A stretch of DNA of 64,000 nucleotides, taken from contig CAMRHE010000206.1 of the NCBI GenBank assembly GCA_947044405.1, positions 1,116,001 through 1,180,000 on the forward strand, given 5' to 3'. A program made the translations under genes and the position numbers. This DNA is from Leptodactylus fallax. Lineage: Eukaryota; Chordata; Amphibia; Anura; Leptodactylidae. Numbering within the stretch: position 1 is the first letter of the stretch; each line of letters begins with the position of its first letter. Positions 55,871 to 64,000 of the stretch are shown here, piece after piece. A model generated the notes under the pieces. It worked only from the letters and a program-made list of their open reading frames with translations. It was not told the DNA's origin and made no database searches.

Positions 55871-57208
55871 TCGAACCTAAGTCTATCTAGAAAAAGAATC
55901 CTGTGTGGGTCGATATGTGATGTATTGCTACTTCCAATAAAAGGATATTTTTCTATCAGTTGACAATCTGCTGGCGGATTGGACTTTTTCCTGTTATAGT
56001 AAGTGACCCAGGAGTGGAGATGCCCCAAAACCATTAGTTTTCCTAAATGGTTTCGGTGATACAGTGTGTAGATTTTTTAGATATAAAATCACCAAAGTGT
56101 TCAGGGGTTTTTATAAAGGATGACACTACACAGTAAAGAAGACACAGACACAATACATAGATTTAACTAAGTTTTATTACTATAATAAATCCCTAATAAA
56201 TTTAATCATCCAGAGCAATTTACTGTATAGTATTTACTGCATAAAATATTGTGAACCAGAGGAAGGCGAAAATAACCCCCATATAAGGGGGAGAAAATTC
56301 CTTCCTGACCCCAAGTACTGGCGATCGGCTACTCCCTGGTTCACTGCAGTGATGACCCTGGATGGGGCCCTGTCACACTTATATATCATACTAAGAGATA
56401 TCTATCTTATAGCTAATTTATTCTCTACTATATGTTATAGCTATACCTAAGTGTACCTATACCTATGCAGTCTATGTAAGTCTATTATACTAATTTTACA
56501 TATGTTTTTTATATTTTTATTTCTATATTATATTTCACTATTATACCTATACTAATCTTATTCCTGTATTCTATAACTTATTCTTTATAATCTCTATTGT
56601 TCTATTTTTTTTTTTACTTTCTTATTCATTTTTTATTTCTTATACTATTTTCATTACTATTCTAATCCTATTCCTGTAGCATCCTATATATAACACCTTA
56701 TACTTATTATAATACTGTATATTTTTTTTATATTTTTTTCATTCTCATACTATTGTTTTTAAACCTACATTTACACTAATTGTATTCCTATTGTATACAG
56801 CTTATTTTATATTTAATCTCTATTATTCTATATTATACTTATTCACCTATGTTTTTTTTATTTTTATACTACATTTTATTATTACCCTTAAACTAATCTT
56901 ATTCCTATCATTTATAACTTATTTTATATAAAATCTCAATTATTCTATTCTATATATTTTAATTAATTTCTAAATAACTATACCTATATTAATATTATTC
57001 CTGTTATGTATATCTATATATATTACCTTATTTATTGTTGCTTACTTTCTATATACTTATATTTATTTAATTTCTTATTTATATTTTTTTTTTTGTATTT
57101 TCTGAATTGTTTTCTACTATTAGTCTACTTTATCTTATTCTTATCTTACATATAGCATCTATAATTTTATCACATACATACTCATAATATCTTTATCATA
57201 TCCTTATC

Positions 57209-57614
57209 TTAAAGGGGTTGTCCAGGATTTGGACCAACCTCTGTGTAGGCCGAGAGAGTTGTAAGAATAAAAAAAAAAATAAAAGCACACTCACCTGTCC
57301 CTGCCGCTCTGTTGTCTGCCGCCAGTGTCTGGTTTTGCGCTGGAGCCTGGATGCCAGAAGACCTGCATCCTACGTGACCGCTGAGACCAATCAGTAACTG
57401 CAATGGTCGCTGGTAAGGAACTGGTGGCGTATGTGATTGTTCTCAGTGGTCATGTGGGGCGCAGGATTTCTGACATCAAGGCACCAGTGTAAGATCGGAC
57501 AATGGCGGCAGGCAATGGAGTGCTAGGGACAGGTGAGAATACTTCTGTTTTTTTTATTTTTCACCTCTTCTGGCTTCCACATGAGTTGCTCCAATTCCTG
57601 GACAATCCCTTTAA
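57209..57614. mobile_element. TTAA-flanked inverted-repeat element (copy B)
   Basis: Same element and position as 34715-35120, so it predates the duplication. Confidence 0.7.
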
Positions 57615-57771
57615 CTTATGTTTTTTTTTAGATTTTTTTTTTTTTTTTACTTTAACACTAAACTTATAATTATTTTTTATCTTATCTAGCCTATACCTTA
57701 TTTGTGGCCACTATCACTCTATGTTCTAATATTGTATGCTACATTTTTACTGTGTTTTTTTTTTTTTTATC

Positions 57772-57777
57772 TTTATT
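57772..57777 (-). terminator. Polyadenylation signal of gene B
   Basis: AATAAA on the minus strand about 35 bases after the stop, as in copy A. Confidence 0.55.
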
Positions 57778-57811
57778 ATGACTATACTTACCTATACTCA
57801 CCTTACCTTAC

Positions 57812-58057
57812 CTAAATTCTATCCATGAAGGAGGTGATCCTGGCCCTGACTCTGCTGAGGATCTGTCTTGCTGGAATGCAGAACCAGGAGAAACAAGATG
57901 TCTCTTCCTCCTCTTCTTCTACTGCTGTCTCTTCATCATCCTCGGCCCCTTGTTCTTCTGTTGTGACCTCTTCTTCCTCTGTTGTCTCCTCTTCTATCTG
58001 TTCATCGGTCTCTTCCTCTGTCTCAGAGGTCTCTTCCATTGTTTCCATCGATGATTC
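57812..58057 (-). CDS. Gene B exon 8 (longer Glu run, basic tail, stop TAG)
   Basis: 81 codons and TAG. The basic tail is kept with one Ala to Thr change (RARITSFMDRI). Confidence 0.72.
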   Translation of the reverse strand, partial: ESSMETMEETSETEEETDEQIEEETTEEEEVTTEEQGAEDDEETAVEEEEEETSCFSWFCIPARQILSRVRARITSFMDRI

Positions 58058-61000
58058 CTATAAATGAAATGAATTCACAGCTGAATATAAATCCTTTTAT
58101 TTCAGATGAATGTGAAGATAAATGATGGCTCTCCATGATATAATATGACTATGTGGTGACATCACTTACATCGTCCTCCTCAGGGATCCTGACGCCGTCA
58201 TCCAGCTTCATGTAGATCCTCTGCAATAGATCAGGTAATGGTTAGTTTTCCGTGTCATGTAATATTATTACCATGTGTAGTAATCTAGTGGATCTACAGA
58301 GAAATGGTGAGAAGATCCTGCTCTATAGAGGATCTCTGGTGCTAAGTCCTGAGCGCATGTGCTGGTGTAATGGAGTGACATGTTATGTGCCAGGATCTGT
58401 ATGTGATCAGTCAGTAACATGTAGAATCACAGAATAAGAAGAATCTGCAGAATTATAGACTCTGAGATCTTCTGGGCTGTGGTTCAGATTTATGTTTTAT
58501 AGTCTATTCTTTACAAGGCTCTTACCCCGTCCTCAGAGTCGTCATCATCATCTTCATCCTTGGAGAAGTAAAAAGATAAAATATGATATTAAATGTAAGG
58601 AGTTCTGGATCTGAATCCAAGCAAGTACAACATGTGCATAGAGTTTGTCTGTTCTCCTAGTCTTTACATGAGTTTCCTCTGGGTTTACTCTACACTCCAC
58701 AATATACTGATATTCCTATAAAACTGACCCTATTGTATATGTGTCTGAGATAGGGACATTATATTGTGAGCCCCATCGGGGACATTGACTGATGTGTATG
58801 ATGTGTACAATGACAATTGTATGATATTGTCTTCTCTTATGTGGGGAGGGGGCAGTGAAGTGGATTTTCTGTAATATCGGATATAGACATGTATGTGACA
58901 AATATGAATATTATATAATATTATGTCCTATATTACGATGATTTGCTGATATCACTTACATAACTCTCGGTGATCCTCAGTCCGATGAGTCTTGCCTGTT
59001 ATAAGAATATAGTAATAATATATTATTAGAGTCACTTTCATCTGTTGCAGCTCTAGAGAAATCTCTAGAAAAATATAGAAATGACAATAACATAACACAC
59101 AGGAGTTCAGGTTTTCCTTGAACTTCTCTGTAGCAAGTAAGGCCTTGTTCACATCTGTCCCTTACTTCTCACAGTGTGACCCCCCCATATAACCGAAGTC
59201 TTGGTATTTATGACAGAAAACTATCGCATGTAACATAACAAGACTTCATACCTGTACATACATGTAAGGAAGCTGTAAAAGTACAGAGCACATGTGAATG
59301 AGGTTCTCACCTCCTCCAGGGTGATGTCCATCGCATCTTCGAAATTCCTGAAGAACTGGAAAGAGACCACATCATGTGTCATACAGGATTATATTTACTG
59401 AGGTCATTCATGAGGGGTGAAATGTAATTTTTTTTTGTGAAGGTCATTTTGGTGAAGTCCATATAAATGATATATAAATGTATTTTCTACAATTTACCTT
59501 CTGTGCAGTATAAAGGGAATGATGGGTTAAGACTCTGTTCACATTGGAGGTAAATGACCTTGTGGTATGTTAGAGAGTAGGATTGTATAATATGATGTAT
59601 ACAGTGATGCTTTACTCTTCTAAGATTGTCTATGTGTGAGATGATGTGGTCACGCTGCTCTAGTGTAGTGTCTGCTAGTATCACTTACATATTCCTCGGC
59701 GCTCCTCATGATGTGCTCCATGATGAAGAGAGGAGGAGGCTGCAAGAAAACTTCTTATATTTAGTTATCCTGAGTTTCTTTGCACAATTGGCCACAATTA
59801 AATAAATTCTGATAACAAAACCGATTATTATTATATATTGTTTTATGGTTATAAAATGTGCTGATGCGATGTAAGTAATGAAGCACAGGGCCACACTATA
59901 GGGAGGAGAAGCACAAACCAGAGGGCCATACACATGTCCAGCCATTTCTCCTATACAGTATATGGCTGTGATAGGGGTCAGGTGGGGTCTGATCCCAGTA
60001 GTGTGATGGGTAAAATTATTCACTGGCATTCTCAGAGCAGAGATATCTCCAGATATATTCTTTCAAGTCCTAAGGACGCAGATAAATAGGAAATAACATT
60101 GAGTTCTGGCATCTCCAGGGGACAGTGGCAGATAAGAAGTACCATAGGCCCCGAGCTGTGTAATAAACCTGGGCTGTAAAGAACCCATATTATAATCTGA
60201 TATTGCCAGGGCAACATTTACATAGAATTTCATGTTCTGTATAAAATACATTGTAATGTTCAGTGTACAGTAGAATATTTATATGCTAATATAGTAGTAG
60301 TGTAGACATGTTGTATGTGTTCAGTGTTACAGTATAAAGTACAGATAAAAGACTCTGACACCGACATTGCGGGTAAATCCGGCGAGCAGTGCCGATGCCA
60401 TCATGGTGGGCACGTCGAAGGTCTCGTCTTCCTCTGGATGGCGCTCCATATTGACGTCCGTTGTGGCTGGCTCCTGACCAGAAATATATTTTATGAAGAT
60501 ATATATAAGTGATACAAGATATGATACTAGATATGTAGTGTTCATGTAGTGCTTTTATATATAGTTCTGCTACACATGAAATCCTATTCACTAACATGTA
60601 ACATCAATCTACTGCCATAAATATCTGTAGCTGCCAAACCATCTGAAGTGAAAGATGTGCATGTTTTTCACTAGGATAAACACTCCTGTCACTGCCCCTA
60701 TACTGTACACAAAGTAACTTGGCTTCATATTCAGCAGTATGTTATCGACTATAAGGCCGGAATACTATTCATGGTCAGGGCTGCCGATGGTAGTATTTGA
60801 TCAGCAGACAAATAGTCAGGCCTCTTGGGCGCCTTTCCTTCTCTCCATCTCCAGTATACCGGTACTCTAAATGGCACAGGACAGGTAGCCGTCCTATTAC
60901 ATATTAAAGGTCAGGAGCTTTAAATGACACCTCTGCCGGTGCCCAACATGTTACTACGGAGTCCAGTGATTGGCTGCAGCAGTCACCTGACCTTTAACCT

Positions 61001-61909
61001 TTTGGAGCGGGCAGACCATGGAGCAGGGGGATTGGGGTACACGCCACCTGAACCAAGAATCTTGGGCATTCCTTTTTTGTTTTACCCTGACGTTCCTGGT
61101 AAAGTGGGGCACTATTACTACTTTTGCTATCACATACATGTCACATGACCTCTTCATTGTACCCAATTAATATACCAGACACAATGAAAACTGGAGCAAT
61201 AAATATCTGCAGTATACAGAGTCTGAGCAGGGACATGTAAAGTGGTCAAGAAGGATTAAAAATTAAACGTTGAAATATTAGAAATAAAGTAGACTGATAC
61301 ATTATATTGGACGCCAGTCACATTACTGGTCAGGTCCTTACATTGGTTGTCCCATCCTGATATTTGTCTATTTTTATGTATATAACAAATCTGTAATCTG
61401 CGGCTCATGTTATTACTGATAGATACATTATTGTTATGTAAAATACTTTCTGGAATATCATGAATAAGCTTGTTAAGATGAAGGGTCGGCCATTTTAGCC
61501 TAACTGTTACAGATGTGCTGGAAACATCCCTGAGCATTTACTAATATACAGTAATAAGCTGAGCATTGTAGTTGTCCCCGCTGAGCAGTGCTGCCCCCAT
61601 GTGGGATACAGCCAGCTTCACTGTTTTACCTGTTCTCCGTTCCCAAGATGGCCACTGATGGAGGGGTATGTGCCCAGATCTGTCCATCAGTGCCTTACAT
61701 TGAATAACACTGGGCATGGTGTTGTGTATGTGCTATTACCTATGCTGTAATGGACAGGTCTATAGTGGCCAAACTCTATACAGAATCAAATACACCGGTC
61801 ACCTCCCACCTCTGCCTATATACTCTGTGTACTGTGATGTGTAGTGTGTAGTGTATATATTGTGTGAACAAGGACTTACCAATAGGTGATGAAGGTGGTG
61901 CAGTATAAC
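57812..61909 (-). CDS. Gene B: paralogue of gene A, about 185 residues
   Basis: Eight minus-strand exons: 61880-61909 (probably 5' UTR), 60354-60473, 59689-59739, 59311-59355, 58960-58995, 58526-58558, 58170-58220, 57812-58057. All splice sites seen in gene A are kept. Exons 3, 4, 5 and 7 encode identical peptides in both genes; exon 7 differs by one silent change. Exon 2 differs at a few residues (EPATTDVN against EPPLTDVD; R for H near its end). Exon 6 lacks one Asp codon and the Glu run of exon 8 is 13 codons longer, including ETDEQIEEETTEEEEVTTEE. The start ATG has a good context (AATATGG). Function unknown; the open frame and in-frame indels suggest a working gene. Confidence 0.72.
58170..58220 (-). 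CDS. Gene B exon 7
   Basis: 17 codons, same peptide as gene A exon 7 with one silent difference; GTAAGT donor. Confidence 0.72.
58526..58558 (-). CDS. Gene B exon 6 (Asp run)
   Basis: 11 codons DEDDDDDSEDG, one Asp fewer than gene A; GTAAGA donor. Confidence 0.68.
58960..58995 (-). CDS. Gene B exon 5
   Basis: 12 codons, same peptide as gene A exon 5; GTAAGT donor. Confidence 0.7.
59311..59355 (-). CDS. Gene B exon 4
   Basis: 15 codons, same peptide as gene A exon 4; GTGAGA donor. Confidence 0.72.
59689..59739 (-). CDS. Gene B exon 3
   Basis: 17 codons, same peptide as gene A exon 3; GTAAGT donor. Confidence 0.72.
60354..60473 (-). CDS. Gene B exon 2, likely start codon
   Basis: Good acceptor TTCTGGTCAG, weak donor GTCTTT or GTCGGT as in gene A. 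Contains MERHPEEDETFDVPTMMASA. Confidence 0.6.
61880..61909 (-). other. Gene B exon 1 (probably 5' UTR)
   Basis: Same acceptor and donor as gene A; one base differs, which would be silent if read in the downstream phase. Confidence 0.55.
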
Positions 61910-62199
61910 CTGCAAGAAAAATAACACACAAAAGACAAACACAAATAATCACAGACACACACAGAACAACAGACAATACAAAATAAGCAACAATAATATG
62001 CCTAGGCGGCTCCGAAATAGAATAAATGCAAATGGCTCCTTGTGAAACACAAGACGCTGCGATCCTCCCTCTACACTGACTGGCAGTTGAGCAGAGAGTT
62101 CAAATCACATTCTGTGCAGGTGCCAGGACTGACCAATCACATGCCAGCCACATGCCAGCCACATGGTCACTGCAGCCAGTTAGTTTGACAGTATTTCAA

Positions 62200-62200
<1 letters not shown>

Positions 62201-62248
<48 letters not shown>

Positions 62249-62301
62249 AAATCTCTGTTTTATATATATATATGTTGGTGCTGCTGCAGTTTTTGTGTGT
62301 G

Positions 62302-62339
<38 letters not shown>
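62201..62339. repeat. (TA)n microsatellites
   Basis: Two TA runs (about 62201-62242 and 62306-62339) separated by a short unique piece; they link duplication copy B to the next Tc1. Confidence 0.95.
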
Positions 62340-62340
<1 letters not shown>

Positions 62341-63100
62341 CCATTGCCTTGCGAAAGTATTCGGCCCCCTTGAACTTTTCAACCTTTTGCCACATTTCAG
62401 GCTTCAAACATAAAGATATAAAATTTTAATTTTTTGGTGAAGAATCAACAACAAGTGGGACACAATCGTGAAGTGGAACGAAATTTATTGGTTATTTTAA
62501 ACTTTTGTAAAAAATAAAAAACTGAAAAGTGGGGCGTGCAATATTATTCAGCCCCTTTACTTTCAGTGCAGCAAACTCACTCCAGAAGTTCAGTGAGGAT
62601 CTCTGAATGATCCAATGTTGTCCTAAATGACTGATGATGATAAATATAATCCACCTGTGTGTAATCAAGTCTCCGTATAAATGCACCTGCTCTGTGATAG
62701 TCTCAGGGTTCTGTTTAAAGAGCAGAGAGCATCATGAAGACCAAGGAACACACCAGGCAGGTCCGTGATACTGTTGTGGAGAAGTTTAAAGCCGGATTTG
62801 GATACAAAAAGATTTCCCAAACTTTAAACATCCCAAGGAGCACTGTGCAAGTGATCATATTGAAATGGAAGGAGTAGCAGACCACTGCAAATCTACCAAG
62901 ACCCGGCCGTCCCTCTAAACTTTCATCTCAAACAAGGAGAAGACTGGTCAGAGATGCAGCCAAGAGGCCCATGATCACTCTGGATGAACTGCAGAGATCT
63001 ACAGGTGAGGTGGGAGAGTCTGTCCATAGGACAACAGTCAGTCATACACTGCACAAATCTGGCCTTTATGGAAGAGTGGCAAGAAGAAAGCCATTTTTTT
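62341..63100 (+). mobile_element. Tc1-type transposon, 3' half missing
   Basis: The left end CCATTGCCTTGCGAAAGTAT lies in a TA run. From ATG 62733 the transposase N-terminus reads KTKEHTRQVRDTVVEKFKAG, then helix-turn-helix sequence FGYKKISQTLNIPRSTVQVI, a stop near 62876, and a second HTH part RRRLVRDAAKRPMITLDELQ up to RVARRKPFF. The catalytic DDE domain and the right end are absent, so it is a dead 5' fragment of a third Tc1 family in this window. Confidence 0.9.
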
Positions 63101-63530
63101 CTTATATGGTCGGCCAATCCAGGAGAAATGGGCTAGTTTGGCCAACTGTAATCTAATGTATGGCCAGCTTTATGGCTCACTGTGACCCAAGGAGTCCTAG
63201 CCTCCTGACTGGATCCGGGCCAGGAAATCTGGCCGATGTACAGATCGAGTTTTCTGAACTAGCTATCCCTGTGGAGTCTAATGCAACCCATAGTAGAGGG
63301 GTTTATTTTTGCTTTGTTCAGATGACTCAGAGGAGGCAATGGCAGCTAAGCCAAATCTGATAACAACCATTGTGTTCACTCCCTGTCTTGAGGCCTGTTT
63401 GTGGAATCTTCTGTATTCTTTTGGTAATAATTACACTATCCATTTCTACCTATAAAACTATAAAAGGTTACTAACGGATATTTATTAAAATGCTGAAAAT
63501 GACCTGTTTGTACAACCTTATAAATTTTAA
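63101..63530. other. Spacer without recognised gene
   Basis: Follows the break of the Tc1 fragment. Contains TGGCCAGCTTTATGGCTCAC and short ORFs with no domain signal. Confidence 0.45.
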
Positions 63531-63534
63531 GTTA

Positions 63535-63803
63535 GGCTACGTTCACATCTACCTCAGAGTCTCCGTAGGAGACTCCTTCACGGGCTTGATTGAAAATCAT
63601 GAGAGAGAAAAGTGCTGCACAGAGGACTTTTATCTCCACCAGTTTCAGTATAAAAACATCAGACACGTGGCGAACCCCATTATCGTCTATGGGGTCGGTG
63701 GGTGTCCGTGGCTAAATGTTGTTTTAGCGGACGAGCTCTCTGTCGTTCGGGTCCCCTGGTGGTTCTTAACGACGGAGAGCCCGGTGCAAGTGTGACTCTA
63801 ACC
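63535..63803. mobile_element. MITE with TTA target duplication
   Basis: TTA at 63532-63534 and 63804-63806. The left end GGCTACGTTCACATC and the right end complement GGTTAGAGTCACAC are similar. Contains CCCCATTATCGTCTATGGGG. Related to 26985. Confidence 0.6.
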
Positions 63804-63806
63804 TTA

Positions 63807-64000
63807 GAATTGATTTGGGACAAAAGACAAGACGATATTGTAAAGTAAGTGCTTTTATTTCAGGGCAGAAAACAAATCTAGCTGGCTAAACAAAAAAAAA
63901 AAAATGCTACATAATTATGATACAATATCTTTAGTTTATAACAATATTATTCATAGCAAAGTGAAATAGCCTCTGTCTAGGTTAAACGTCTCCGTTTAAT
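63807..64000. other. AT-rich right edge, nothing recognised
   Basis: Contains an A run and ends at the window border without a gene signal. Confidence 0.4.

Larger units (their letters stand above)
56088..62197. repeat. Segmental duplication, copy B
   Basis: Collinear with 33605-40352; introns and exons nearly identical, consistent with a fairly recent duplication in the same orientation. Confidence 0.95.

Overview
The window looks like nuclear DNA of a vertebrate, most likely a frog. It is AT-rich, with long introns and GT-AG splice signals. It carries five Tc1-type DNA transposons, two Ty3/gypsy fragments, a solo retroviral LTR, LINE fragments and many short palindromic repeats flanked by TWA or TTAA. 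No bacterial-style gene organisation, rRNA, tRNA or CRISPR was seen. The species call is inference from repeat style only.

Left part (1-20.8 kb): the 5' end of a minus-strand gene for a secreted protein with a von Willebrand factor type D domain, of the gel-forming mucin type. A TATA box, a signal-peptide exon and four further exons (20632-20710, 13833-14091, 12289-12400, 5318-5405, 279-409) join in phase into 223 codons. The rest of the gene lies off the left edge. Its introns hold two Tc1 elements, a LINE remnant, MITEs and a GATA microsatellite.

Middle (20.8-33.6 kb): no well-supported gene. It has MITEs, a LINE ORF1 remnant, a 34-bp minisatellite of about 49 units (28163-29829), a decayed Tc1 (31681-33274) and two weak coding candidates (plus-strand exon at 23127, cysteine-bearing ORF at 30884).

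Right part: a segmental duplication (copy A 33605-40352, copy B 56088-62197). Each copy carries the same minus-strand gene with a non-coding 5' exon and seven coding exons. The predicted proteins are about 173 and 185 residues, very acidic, ending in a short basic cysteine-containing tail. All coding exons are phase 0 and the two copies differ by in-frame indels. I do not recognise the family; it is the best candidate here for something undescribed.

Between the copies (40.4-56 kb) lie two gypsy fragments in opposite orientation, tandem repeats, TTAA-flanked repeats, a solo LTR with a 4-bp target duplication, and a Tc1 whose last third is blown up by about 3 kb of T-depleted, homopolymer-rich sequence (about 48720-51690). 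That tract produces very long false ORFs on both strands and is probably a sequencing or assembly artefact.
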